Origin: a virus
Direction: 5' to 3' (one strand)
IMG/VR virus record: IMGVR_UViG_3300044633_000308
Coordinates: 1 to 32,866 of that record
Length of the DNA stretch: 32,866 bases
The position numbers were made by a program, and so were the translations under genes. The notes under the pieces are model-generated. The model saw nothing but the letters and a program-made list of their open reading frames with translations. It had not been told where the DNA came from and searched no databases. Position 1 is the first letter of the stretch. Each line of letters starts with the position of its first letter. Positions 21,793 through 29,083 of this stretch are shown here, piece by piece.

Positions 21793-24245
21793 TGGCAGTA
21801 GATATAACGATTAACGAAACGATTGATTTAGTTGATATTACGGTTAACCCTAATATTATTGAGGTTAATGTAACTAGAACAAGCGGTGGCGGCGGTTCAC
21901 AAACACTAGCACAAACTTTAGTTTTAGGCAATGCAACGGGTGGCGAAAACATACTTATAAACGATGCCGATGCAATAGAATTAGAAAATACTTCTTTGCT
22001 TAAAAAGGGAACATACGATTTTGGTGGCGACGGTGGTATATCTCGGATTTGCTCGGTAGATTATGAAGATATGTGGCAAGCTGGAATAAGACACGTATTT
22101 GATAACAACGGACTTATAAGACACTCAACAAATTGCTTTGATGTAATACCTGATGAAACTTTTGATGTTACTTTAAGATTTAAAGTTGATTCACTTTGGA
22201 CTTTAGACGATGGTACTACTTACAAATGTACCGATGCAAGTACTGGCGCAGCGGTGTGGGAAATATACAATAATTTTATACCTAATTTAACGCAAGTCTT
22301 AACAGTTGGTGATTTAGTTGGTAATGCTTCGGGAATAGGTACAGATGTTTTTGTAACTTTTCAATTAGGAGATGCTTTAACTGAAAATTATTTAGCTACA
22401 CAGGGAGTGGGAACTGGTGGGTTATTTTTAGATAAAGATATTATATTCCCTAATAACTCTACAATTAGATTTCAAGCTGGTTTTGCTGATGATAATGGTA
22501 CCTCTCAAACGTTAGATTCTTATAGATTTACTACCGATGCACACGTTTATTATCAAGGTGCAGAAGTAACAGATATTACAATACAACCTGACGATTATTG
22601 TATGTTAAAATGTCTTGGAGTGGGCGGAGATGGCATACAAGTTTGGTTTTTAACAATAACAAACAAGTCAAGCGGTGGAGGAAGTGGCACAGTAACTTCC
22701 GTAGACCTTTCAATGCCTAGTGCTTTTACAGTTACAAATAACCCAGTTACTACAAGTGGTACATTAACTGTTACTGGTGCAGGAGCAGTATCTCAATACG
22801 TTCGTGGCGATGGTACTTTGGCTAATTTTCCAACTTCAAGCGGTGGCGGTTCATCATTATCTTTTTATCTTAATGGTTCAGTTTCACAAGGCACATTTGG
22901 AGGAGTTGCATTTAAAGAAATGGATAGAACACCAATTCTAGGTGCGGGTACAGATTTTACAATAAATGCAAATGGTTATATTCAATCTTTTATTACAGAT
23001 GCTGGAGTACCAAATCAATTAGAGATACCAGCAGGAAATTGGAATTTTGAAACCTATTTTAGTGCTTCAAGTAATGGTGGAAGCCCATCATTTTACGTTG
23101 AGTTATACAAATGGGATGGAGCAACTCTATCTTTAATTGCAAGTAGCTCTGCAACGCCTGAGAATATAACAGGAGGCACAAGTATAGATTTGTATGTTAG
23201 TGCTTTAGCAGTACCACAGACTGCTTTATTAGCAACTGATAGATTAGCAGTAAGAATTTATGTTACACATAGTGGAAGAACTATTACACTTCACACAGAG
23301 GACAATCATCTTTGTCAAGTAATAACAACCTTTTCAACTGGTTTAACTGCATTAAATGGACTTACAGCACAAGTACAGAATTTAGCAGTAGGAACAACAG
23401 GAACTGATTTTGCTATTAACTCTACCACAGCAACTCACACGTTTAATTTACCAACAGCAAGCGCAAGTAATAGGGGTGCTTTAAGTTCAGCGGATTGGAC
23501 AACATTTAACAACAAACAAAATACATCTACATTAATTTTTGATTCGATTCAAAAAGCTATAATGCGAGATAACTATTTTTGGTTTGTTCCTAATAGTATT
23601 TCAACGGGAGTAGCTGCTGGTTATGGTTATTCTGAAAGGTTAGGGGGAAATACATTTGCTATTGCTGGGAACGGTAATTTATTAAGAGGGTTAATTCCTT
23701 TTTCTTCAACTGCATCAGCAGGAACAATAGCATTTATGAGAAAAAATGATGGTATGATATTAACAGGTTTAGAGGTTGTATTTACTCGTAAAATTCAATT
23801 TAATTCTAACGTGTCAGGACAGCGTTTCTTTTGCGGAATAAGCAAAGGAAATCAATTTAGCCCACCTACCAACGTTGAGCCATCAACACTAACTGATATT
23901 GTGGGAGTTTGTCAGTTATCAAGTTCAACTAATATGCACGTTGTTCACAATGACGCAAGTGGAACAGCCACAACAATAGATTTAGGAAGTTCATATCCTT
24001 GTACCGATTCACAATACAATTACTATATTACAATTGAGCAAACAACGTCAAGTTATATCGTAACAGTTGAAAGGGTAACTATTGCAACTGGCGCAAGTAT
24101 CTCAACTACAAATACATTAGCAACAAATATACCTAATTATGCAACTGGGACTATTCAATTATTAACTTGGATTTCAAATAACGCAACAGCAGCAATAGCA
24201 AGTTATTTAGATGGTGGCGCAATAGGGAACGTAAAAAATCAATAA
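21792..24245 (+). CDS. Tail fibre / receptor-binding protein
   Basis: An 817-residue, T/S/G-rich protein of modular build. The N-terminal 40 residues (TINETIDLVDITVNPNIIEV) likely attach it to the tail. Linkers such as GTVTSVDLSMPSAFTVTNNP followed by VTTSGTLTV are found in many Bacteroidota phage fibres. GLTALNGLTAQVQNLAVGTT and NLPTASASNRGALSSADW mark the fibre shaft near residues 515-575. The last 240 residues should hold the receptor-binding domain. No peptidase or hydrolase motif is evident. The gene follows the BppU-like adaptor with a one-base overlap. Confidence 0.8.
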   Translation: MAVDITINETIDLVDITVNPNIIEVNVTRTSGGGGSQTLAQTLVLGNATGGENILINDADAIELENTSLLKKGTYDFGGDGGISRICSVDYEDMWQAGIRHVFDNNGLIRHSTNCFDVIPDETFDVTLRFKVDSLWTLDDGTTYKCTDASTGAAVWEIYNNFIPNLTQVLTVGDLVGNASGIGTDVFVTFQLGDALTENYLATQGVGTGGLFLDKDIIFPNNSTIRFQAGFADDNGTSQTLDSYRFTTDAHVYYQGAEVTDITIQPDDYCMLKCLGVGGDGIQVWFLTITNKSSGGGSGTVTSVDLSMPSAFTVTNNPVTTSGTLTVTGAGAVSQYVRGDGTLANFPTSSGGGSSLSFYLNGSVSQGTFGGVAFKEMDRTPILGAGTDFTINANGYIQSFITDAGVPNQLEIPAGNWNFETYFSASSNGGSPSFYVELYKWDGATLSLIASSSATPENITGGTSIDLYVSALAVPQTALLATDRLAVRIYVTHSGRTITLHTEDNHLCQVITTFSTGLTALNGLTAQVQNLAVGTTGTDFAINSTTATHTFNLPTASASNRGALSSADWTTFNNKQNTSTLIFDSIQKAIMRDNYFWFVPNSISTGVAAGYGYSERLGGNTFAIAGNGNLLRGLIPFSSTASAGTIAFMRKNDGMILTGLEVVFTRKIQFNSNVSGQRFFCGISKGNQFSPPTNVEPSTLTDIVGVCQLSSSTNMHVVHNDASGTATTIDLGSSYPCTDSQYNYYITIEQTTSSYIVTVERVTIATGASISTTNTLATNIPNYATGTIQLLTWISNNATAAIASYLDGGAIGNVKNQ

Positions 24246-24247
24246 TT

Positions 24248-24505
24248 ATGTACTATAAAAATTCAAAATACCAAATCTTTGATGCTGATAACAACCTTGT
24301 AATAATGCAAGAGGGAACAACGCAATATAACGCATATTTAGCGTATTTGCAGAACGATGGAGAGTTAATCGATACTGACTTTGAAATAGCAGTTAATGAC
24401 AGCGCAAATGTTAAAGATATCGTTATTGATTTACTTACAAAGCAAGTTGAAACATTGAGCGAAACAGAGAAAACAGATTTACTAGAAACAATTTTAAACA
24501 CCTAA
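24248..24505 (+). CDS. Hypothetical small protein after the fibre gene
   Basis: An acidic 85-residue protein (YQIFDADNNLVIMQEGTTQY, then a C-terminal helix ETLSETEKTDLLETIL). It begins two bases after the fibre stop. A fibre chaperone or assembly factor is a reasonable guess for this site, but no family is recognised. Confidence 0.55.
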   Translation: MYYKNSKYQIFDADNNLVIMQEGTTQYNAYLAYLQNDGELIDTDFEIAVNDSANVKDIVIDLLTKQVETLSETEKTDLLETILNT

Positions 24506-24506
24506 T

Positions 24507-24848
24507 ATGAAAGACTTAATTAAATCAATCCTAAGCGATGTTAAAAGTTGGAATAGAATATTAGTTAATCGTTGGCATTTACACGCACCAATCGCTTTAA
24601 TTGCGGGTTGCTTTATGTTTTGGCTACTAAAAGACACAATAAGCGACACTTATGTATCAACAGAAATAGCGTTTAAGATATTTGTACCTACATTTTTAGG
24701 AGGCATTTGCTTATGGTTGTTTGAAGCGTGGCAAAAGAAAGGGCGCATAATTGGAGAACTTGAAATGTTTGAGAGTAATAAGGACTTTATTGTCGGTTTA
24801 TTTTTCTTACTTTGCGGAATAGTAATAACTTTTTTTTATTTTTTGTAG
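24507..24848 (+). CDS. Holin candidate with three membrane segments
   Basis: A 113-residue membrane protein with hydrophobic stretches at about 27-43 (PIALIAGCFMFWLL), 58-72 (IFVPTFLGGICLWLF) and 93-112 (FIVGLFFLLCGIVITFFYFL). Charged loops separate them. Size and topology fit a holin that releases the endolysin encoded 400 bases downstream. The endolysin has no signal peptide, which requires such a pore. No family-specific motif supports it further. Confidence 0.55.
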   Translation: MKDLIKSILSDVKSWNRILVNRWHLHAPIALIAGCFMFWLLKDTISDTYVSTEIAFKIFVPTFLGGICLWLFEAWQKKGRIIGELEMFESNKDFIVGLFFLLCGIVITFFYFL

Positions 24849-24851
24849 TTT

Positions 24852-25265
24852 ATGGAATGGATTGTTAATAATTGGATGTTGATAGTAGGAGCAATAAGCA
24901 CTCCGATAGCTTGGGTATTTGGAGGTAAACAAGCCAAAGCGCAGGAAATAAAAAAAGGCGAAACTGATATAAAGAAAGGTAATGCCGATGCAGTTTCAGC
25001 AATGCAAGAAGTTTACAATAAATTCCTCGAAGATTATAAATTAAGAATGAGCGAGGTTATGACTGAACTTACAGAAGTAAAGGACAATTATAAGACGATG
25101 CAGAAGCAATTTAATGAAATGCAAATATCTTATCATAAAGACACCGAAAAGCATCGGGATTTATCTTCAAAATATACAGCTTTGGAAAAGGACTATGAGC
25201 AACTCAAAGGCTTGTATGATAAATTGAAAAAAGATTTTGACCAACAAAAAAAATTAGCAAAGTGA
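24852..25265 (+). CDS. Membrane-anchored coiled-coil protein of the lysis region
   Basis: A 137-residue protein with one N-terminal hydrophobic segment (MLIVGAISTPIAWVFGG, residues 9-25) and then about 100 residues of charged coiled coil (KDNYKTMQKQFNEMQISYHK onwards). It overlaps the endolysin gene by 4 bases. It could be a second holin-type or lysis-timing protein, or a structural anchor. The topology is clear, the role inferred. Confidence 0.6.
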   Translation: MEWIVNNWMLIVGAISTPIAWVFGGKQAKAQEIKKGETDIKKGNADAVSAMQEVYNKFLEDYKLRMSEVMTELTEVKDNYKTMQKQFNEMQISYHKDTEKHRDLSSKYTALEKDYEQLKGLYDKLKKDFDQQKKLAK

Positions 25266-25708
25266 AACTCGATGACAACGGTTACAAATTGATACAAGGG
25301 TTCGAGGGATTGTCTTTAGTTCCGTATTTATGTAGCGCAAAAGTTGCGACCATAGGGTGGGGAAATATTTTTTACCCTAGCGGAATAAAAGTTACGATGC
25401 AAGACAAGCCAATTAGTTTAGCGACTGCCTCGTGGATGTTTAGAACAATAGCGGATAGGTTTGCAGTTGATGTAGATAAAATGATTAAAGCAAATCTTAA
25501 TCAAAACCAGTTTAACGCTATTGTGTCTCTAGCTTATAATATCGGACTTGCTGGACTTGCTAAAAGTTCATTATTGAAAAAAGTAAATGCTAATCCTAGC
25601 GATCCGACAATTACAAACTCCTTTATGATTTGGAATAAAGCGGGTGGCAAAGTATTAAACGGACTTACTAAAAGACGTGCTATTGAAGCTAAATTGTATT
25701 TTGCATAG
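25262..25708 (+). CDS. Endolysin, GH24 lysozyme
   Basis: A 148-residue peptidoglycan hydrolase that cleaves the MurNAc-GlcNAc bond. The catalytic Glu is E15 in GFEGL, and T30 stands at the T4 Thr26 position in VATIGWGN. The spacing E-x8-C-x5-T equals E11-D20-T26 of T4 lysozyme, but the Asp position is Cys24, a variant known in other GH24 enzymes. The C-terminal NQNQFNAIVSLAYNIGLAGL and LTKRRAIEAKLYF are typical. There is no signal peptide, so export needs the holin. It starts with GTG at 25262, overlapping the previous stop. Confidence 0.9.
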   Translation: MKLDDNGYKLIQGFEGLSLVPYLCSAKVATIGWGNIFYPSGIKVTMQDKPISLATASWMFRTIADRFAVDVDKMIKANLNQNQFNAIVSLAYNIGLAGLAKSSLLKKVNANPSDPTITNSFMIWNKAGGKVLNGLTKRRAIEAKLYFA

Positions 25709-25725
25709 ATAAAAGGTTACATTTG
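25694..25725 (+). promoter_or_regulatory. Host-type promoter before the phosphoesterase gene
   Basis: TTG at 25694-25696 and TACATTTG at 25718-25725 with a 21-base spacer match the Bacteroidota consensus. The -33 box lies in the last codons of the endolysin gene. The message would start about 15-20 bases before the ATG at 25748, without a structured leader. Confidence 0.6.
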
Positions 25726-25747
25726 TTGAAACTAAACAACAAAAATT

Positions 25748-26767
25748 ATGGGCGTAAAAGGAAACCAAAACGCAGCAACCTACAAAAAAGATATTATATT
25801 ATCTTATTTGAAAAGATTTCCAAAAGCTACAACGATGGCTATTTCACGAATGATATTTTTTGAAAACCCTTTAGATTTTAAAACACTAGAGGGAGTTAGG
25901 GGAATGGTTAGACAGTACAGAAATGAAAGTAAAAATAAATCCATCACGCTAGAGGGAGTTAGAACAGCAGAGGAGAAGAAATTAGCAATGAGACAAATTT
26001 CCGAACTTCCTGAAAGCGATTACTCAAAATTAGAGCCTTTCATCATTCCAAAAGGACAAAACAATATTTTAGTTTTATCGGATATTCATTTACCGTATCA
26101 AGATAATCACGCACTTACACTAGCTTTGAATTACGGACTTGAAAACAAAGTAAACGCTGTTTATTTGAATGGCGACACGATCGATATGTACCAAGCGAGT
26201 AGATTTACAAAAGATAGGCGATTGCGGGATCTAGCTGGGGAGTTGGAAATGACTAGGGAGTTTTTAAAATTGGTACAAGGTATGTTTAAATGCCCGATTT
26301 ATTTTAAGATAGGAAACCACGAAGCGAGATGGGAGCATTATTTACAATTAAAAGCACCCGAACTATTAGGGATTGACGATTTTAAACTTGAGCAGATATT
26401 ACGCTTTAGAGAGTTTGGAGTAACTTTGGTAAAAGATAAGCAAATTGCAATGGCGGGGAAATTACCTATCTTACACGGACACGAATGGTATGGCGGTTTT
26501 GCGCCTCCGGTTAATCCAGCGAGGGGGTTATTTTTAAAAGCAAAAGAAAGCGCACTTGTTGGCCACCACCATCGCACTAGCGAACACACAGAAAAGACTT
26601 TAAGCGGGGAAGTAGTTACAACGTGGAGTACTGGGTGCCTTTGCGGACTTGAACCCGAGTATGCGCCTTACAATAATTATAATCATGGATTTGCTCACGT
26701 TAAAGTTGGAGGCGATGGCAATTACGAATTAAAAAACATCCGCATTATTAACTATAAAATCGTTTAA
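25748..26767 (+). CDS. Metallophosphoesterase with N-terminal helix-turn-helix-like domain
   Basis: A 339-residue protein. Residues 105-340 form a calcineurin-like phosphoesterase with all metal ligands visible: D112 and H114 (SDIHLP), D143 (NGDTID), N190-H191-E192 (GNHEAR), H243 and H245 (LHGHEW), and H273-H275 (VGHHHR). Residues 10-60 (SYLKRFPKATTMAISRMIFF, then LEGVRGMVRQYRNES) resemble a winged-helix domain, suggesting a nucleic-acid substrate. It has its own host-type promoter and lies between the endolysin and the spanin candidate. Nuclease or nucleotide phosphatase activity is possible; the substrate is unknown. Confidence 0.8.
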   Translation: MGVKGNQNAATYKKDIILSYLKRFPKATTMAISRMIFFENPLDFKTLEGVRGMVRQYRNESKNKSITLEGVRTAEEKKLAMRQISELPESDYSKLEPFIIPKGQNNILVLSDIHLPYQDNHALTLALNYGLENKVNAVYLNGDTIDMYQASRFTKDRRLRDLAGELEMTREFLKLVQGMFKCPIYFKIGNHEARWEHYLQLKAPELLGIDDFKLEQILRFREFGVTLVKDKQIAMAGKLPILHGHEWYGGFAPPVNPARGLFLKAKESALVGHHHRTSEHTEKTLSGEVVTTWSTGCLCGLEPEYAPYNNYNHGFAHVKVGGDGNYELKNIRIINYKIV

Positions 26768-26768
26768 A

Positions 26769-27266
26769 ATGAAATATTTACTACTTGCATTTCTTATTGT
26801 TTCCTGCGGAGCAAAAACAATTAACAAAGAGGAAAAGAAAACCGATAGTATTGCTACAACTATTGCAGTAGTGAAAACCGATAGCACTTCTATTGATAAA
26901 AAAGTACTCGTTTATGATGTTGAAACAGATGAAATCGTAATTGAAGCAGTTGACACAACCCAGCCAATCGAAATAACCAACAACGAGGGCAAAGTAACTA
27001 AATACAAAAACGCTCGTTTAAGCAAGAAAAAAAGAAAAGACAATACTATTGTAGTAAGTGAAAAGATAGTGGCTAAAATCGTTGTTGATTCAGCTAGTAA
27101 CGAGATTGAAGTTAATAAAGTTGAAAGCACAAAGATAGTTTACAAGGAGCAGTTTAACTGGAGTACTTTTATTTTGCAGTTTTATTGGTTATGGCTACTT
27201 ATAATTTTAATTTGTTATTTAGCTTACAGATATTACAAAGGAACTATTAAATTTCCGATGATTTGA
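26769..27266 (+). CDS. Unimolecular spanin candidate (lipoprotein with C-terminal membrane segment)
   Basis: A 165-residue protein with a lipoprotein signal (MKYLLLAFLIVSCGAK, acylated at C13). A long charged periplasmic region follows, then one hydrophobic segment near residues 135-153 (FILQFYWLWLLIILICYLAY) and a short basic end. An outer-membrane lipid anchor and an inner-membrane helix in one chain is the topology of u-spanins such as phage T1 gp11, which fuse the two membranes at lysis. The distance to the endolysin gene (one gene between) fits. The alternative is an inner-membrane lipoprotein. Confidence 0.65.
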   Translation: MKYLLLAFLIVSCGAKTINKEEKKTDSIATTIAVVKTDSTSIDKKVLVYDVETDEIVIEAVDTTQPIEITNNEGKVTKYKNARLSKKKRKDNTIVVSEKIVAKIVVDSASNEIEVNKVESTKIVYKEQFNWSTFILQFYWLWLLIILICYLAYRYYKGTIKFPMI

Positions 27267-27385
27267 TTCCACAGTACGAATGGATAAAAGAGGGTAAAGA
27301 CTGGGTGCGAATACAAATACCAGTCAACAAATGGAAAGGAATACCTCCGATTGAAGATGAAATAAAAAAGCCGCTAAATAAATAG
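27263..27385 (+). CDS. Possible 40-aa protein with TTG start, end of the late operon
   Basis: An open frame from TTG 27263, overlapping the spanin stop by 4 bases, to TAG at 27383-27385. The stop is inside the 3' arm of the terminator stem. The product (YEWIKEGKDWVRIQIPVNKW, then GIPPIEDEIKKPL) has strongly protein-like composition, with three tryptophans. There is no ATG in frame after the preceding stop, so it depends on TTG initiation or coupling. Confidence 0.45.
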   Translation: MIPQYEWIKEGKDWVRIQIPVNKWKGIPPIEDEIKKPLNK

Positions 27386-27393
27386 CGGCTTTT
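27366..27393. terminator. Bidirectional terminator closing the late and minus-strand operons
   Basis: AAAAGCCGCTA (27366-27376) pairs perfectly with TAGCGGCTTTT (27383-27393), an 11-bp stem with a 6-base loop. T-rich sequence lies on the 3' side of both strands. It stands between the convergent ends of the late operon and the minus-strand operon. Confidence 0.92.
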
Positions 27394-27447
27394 CTAATCT
27401 ATCAAACATCAAACATTATGAATGACAAATGTAGTAATTTATTTTAA

Positions 27448-27531
27448 TTACCAACAAACTAAAACGCCATAAGTTATTGCTACTAATAGAATGACTATTA
27501 AAAGCACCAACCCCTCGTTATTTTCTTTCAT
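27448..27531 (-). CDS. 27-aa single-span membrane microprotein
   Basis: The frame starts at 27531 on the minus strand, overlapping the 49-residue gene by 14 bases. It encodes a charged head (MKENNEG) and one hydrophobic stretch (LVLLIVILLVAITYGVLVCW). The layout is that of a small membrane peptide, as used by phages for lysis control, toxin-like effects or superinfection exclusion. Support is topology and operon position only. Confidence 0.5.
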   Translation of the reverse strand: MKENNEGLVLLIVILLVAITYGVLVCW

Positions 27532-27667
27532 TGTATTTTGTAGTTAAATATTCATAAGCTAATCGGTTACATTCTTTTGTACCTCCGATAACTTCAATCT
27601 TATACTTTTCAAGTTTTCCGTTATACGGTTCTCGTTTCTCTATTCCTTTTTTTGGTCTGCCTGCCAT
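27518..27667 (-). CDS. 49-aa basic protein with AT-hook-like N-terminus
   Basis: Starts at 27667 on the minus strand and overlaps the upstream gene by 28 bases. The N-terminus AGRPKKGIEKREP contains a GRP core with basic flanks, as in AT-hooks that bind the minor groove of AT-rich DNA. The rest (LEKYKIEVIGGTKECNRLAY, then EYLTTKYNERK) is helical. A small DNA-binding regulator is possible. The GRPKK form also occurs at the start of many unrelated DNA-binding proteins, so the call is cautious. Confidence 0.5.
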   Translation of the reverse strand: MAGRPKKGIEKREPYNGKLEKYKIEVIGGTKECNRLAYEYLTTKYNERK

Positions 27668-27849
27668 ATTAATTGATTTGATTGTTTATATTCCTTTGGT
27701 ATTTTATCGATAATCCGCACACGCCAGCAACCTATTGCATCCTGTTCAACTACTCGAAATTCAGATGGTAAAGTTACAATAGAATTATCATAGTGGCGTA
27801 CTATTATAAACTTCGGATTTTGAATTGTTTTAATGTGGGTTATTTTCAT
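27640..27849 (-). CDS. Hypothetical first gene of the minus-strand operon, 69 aa
   Basis: A small soluble protein, beta-like in the first half (THIKTIQNPKFIIVRHYDNS), ending in a basic, glutamine-rich tail. Not recognised. It is the lead gene of the only minus-strand operon. A -7-like TAGGTTTG lies only four bases before its ATG, suggesting a message with almost no leader. Confidence 0.6.
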   Translation of the reverse strand: MKITHIKTIQNPKFIIVRHYDNSIVTLPSEFRVVEQDAIGCWRVRIIDKIPKEYKQSNQLIWQADQKKE

Positions 27850-27853
27850 TTTG

Positions 27854-27916
27854 CAAACCTACAAATAAACTTTTATATAAAAAAATTTTTTTATTACAAT
27901 TTAGATTCTATATTTG
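27854..27916. promoter_or_regulatory. Divergent promoter region between the minus operon and the early small-gene operon
   Basis: On the minus strand TAGGTTTG occupies 27861-27854; on the plus strand TATATTTG occupies 27909-27916. Both fit the host -7 consensus. The expected -33 sites read TTT rather than TTG, within a very AT-rich core (27871-27896). The AT-rich spacer would be a natural target for the AT-hook-like protein encoded by the minus operon, which is inference. Confidence 0.6.
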
Positions 27917-27943
27917 CCCTATCAAACTTTAAAAACATTTATT

Positions 27944-28033
27944 ATGAACAGATTTCAAAAAAACGATTGGCAGTATTTAATTGCGTTTGGCGCAGCAGTA
28001 TGGTTTCTAACGCAAATAATATTTAGATACTAA
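27944..28033 (+). CDS. 29-aa membrane microprotein
   Basis: ATG at 27944, 27 bases after the -7 box, and a stop overlapping the next ATG (TAATG). The product MNRFQKNDWQYLIAFGAAVW plus a short hydrophobic, basic end is a single-span peptide with a positive N-terminus. The overlap and promoter position make it likely to be translated. Confidence 0.6.
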   Translation: MNRFQKNDWQYLIAFGAAVWFLTQIIFRY

Positions 28034-28233
28034 TGAAAACATTTAACCTTACTTCTTATCACACCGGTGGCATTATTAAAACCGTAAAAGCTAAATCATT
28101 TCTTGATGCTAAAAATGAACTTGAATCAAAAGGCTATGATTGCCAAGATGATTACTACCTAGAAACTATTGAGGAGCGTGCTAAAATTGATGCGCTTCCA
28201 TCACGAACAATTTACATTGACGAAATTAGATAA
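28033..28233 (+). CDS. Hypothetical early protein, 66 aa
   Basis: A small acidic protein (TGGIIKTVKAKSFLDAKNEL, then IEERAKIDALPSRTIYIDEI). Not recognised. It overlaps the upstream microprotein gene by one base and is followed two bases later by the next small gene, in one operon from 27909. Confidence 0.6.
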   Translation: MKTFNLTSYHTGGIIKTVKAKSFLDAKNELESKGYDCQDDYYLETIEERAKIDALPSRTIYIDEIR

Positions 28234-28235
28234 TT

Positions 28236-28448
28236 ATGAAAACAGCGATGCAAGAGTTATTCTCACGATTAGAAACAGAACATCCTAGTTTATTTAACAC
28301 GCACTCGGTAGATGGTAGAAATTTTATAAATAGTTATTACTGGTTTTTAGAACTAGAAAAGCAACAAATTATAGATGCCTTTGATGTAGCTTGTGAAGAT
28401 CAAAACAGAATAGGAAAAGAATATTATTTAGAAACATTTAAAAATTAA
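28236..28448 (+). CDS. Hypothetical early protein, 70 aa
   Basis: A helical protein (LFSRLETEHPSLFNTHSVDG, then YWFLELEKQQIIDAFDVACE and YYLETF). This pattern is frequent in small early proteins of Bacteroidota phages, none with a known role that I can name. No membrane or metal-binding motif. Confidence 0.6.
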   Translation: MKTAMQELFSRLETEHPSLFNTHSVDGRNFINSYYWFLELEKQQIIDAFDVACEDQNRIGKEYYLETFKN

Positions 28449-28452
28449 CATT

Positions 28453-28701
28453 ATGAATTACGATCACTTTGTATTAGGAGTTGGCAACAGTAGCCACCCA
28501 GCGAACCAAGAGGAAACAGAATTGGAGTTGACTATTGAGGAGCAAATGGAAAACGAGATTTGCGATTTAGAAAGCAAAATCAGAGATTTAACAAACCGCA
28601 TCAAATACCGAGAAGCGGTTAACAAGAAAATAGTTGAACTTTGCCAAGCGGTATGTGGCGACAATACTTATATTTTTAACAAACTAAAAGAAATTAAATA
28701 A
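28453..28701 (+). CDS. Hypothetical early coiled-coil protein, 82 aa
   Basis: The middle (ENEICDLESKIRDLTNRIKY) forms a leucine/isoleucine heptad coiled coil, with an acidic first third and a helical end. The stop overlaps the next start. No family recognised. Confidence 0.55.
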   Translation: MNYDHFVLGVGNSSHPANQEETELELTIEEQMENEICDLESKIRDLTNRIKYREAVNKKIVELCQAVCGDNTYIFNKLKEIK

Positions 28702-28928
28702 TGGAAGATTTAATCAAATTTCAAGCACAACAACTAAACGCATTAAGACAAGAAAACGAGCGTTTAAACAACGAACTCAAACAAGCTAGAGAATTAATGC
28801 AAGCACTTATAAACGATTGGGAGGTGCAAGATGCGGAAGTTTTAGACTTTCCTCAACTTGACCAGGCGACTAAAGTGTTTGACGAGATATTTCAAAACCC
28901 GATTCAGCAACTTAATAACTTATACTAA
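28701..28928 (+). CDS. Hypothetical early coiled-coil protein, 75 aa
   Basis: Residues 1-45 (LIKFQAQQLNALRQENERLN onwards) form a clear coiled coil. The rest is acidic, with a WEVQDAEVLDF segment. Next to another coiled-coil gene, so the two might pair. It overlaps both neighbours by one base. Confidence 0.55.
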   Translation: MEDLIKFQAQQLNALRQENERLNNELKQARELMQALINDWEVQDAEVLDFPQLDQATKVFDEIFQNPIQQLNNLY

Positions 28929-29083
28929 TGGACTACATCGCAGAAAACATCGTAGTACTTAGCTTTATAGCTGTGTACTTACTTCTTTTGATTGTGTTTA
29001 TTGTTTGTATGTTATTATTCCCCGATGAAATGATACAGGATATTGATTGGGAGGATAGATTTAAAGATAAAGACAATGGATAG
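28928..29083 (+). CDS. 51-aa single-span membrane protein
   Basis: A TAATG overlap with the previous gene and an 8-base overlap with the next frame it well. Residues 8-31 are strongly hydrophobic (VVLSFIAVYLLLLIVFIVCM) and the C-terminal 20 residues are acidic and cytoplasmic or periplasmic. It is one of three tiny membrane proteins around the divergent promoter region. Confidence 0.65.
   Translation: MDYIAENIVVLSFIAVYLLLLIVFIVCMLLFPDEMIQDIDWEDRFKDKDNG

Noticed and set aside
22294-22300. Fourth AGTCTTA motif in the fibre gene
   Set aside because: It is inside a long coding region without ACAAA at the right distance and without a following ATG.
21792-24245. Diversity-generating retroelement target in the fibre gene
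   Set aside because: No reverse transcriptase, template repeat or variable repeat with adenine-specific changes is visible in the window.
27793-28026. Plus-strand 77-codon frame across the divergent promoter region
   Set aside because: It runs through the promoters and the first minus-strand gene in antisense and has low-complexity content. The 29-codon frame at 27944 fits the operon better.
29043-29075. Longer start of the basic early protein at 29043
   Set aside because: It would overlap the membrane protein gene by 41 bases. The ATG at 29076 gives an 8-base overlap and a better N-terminus.
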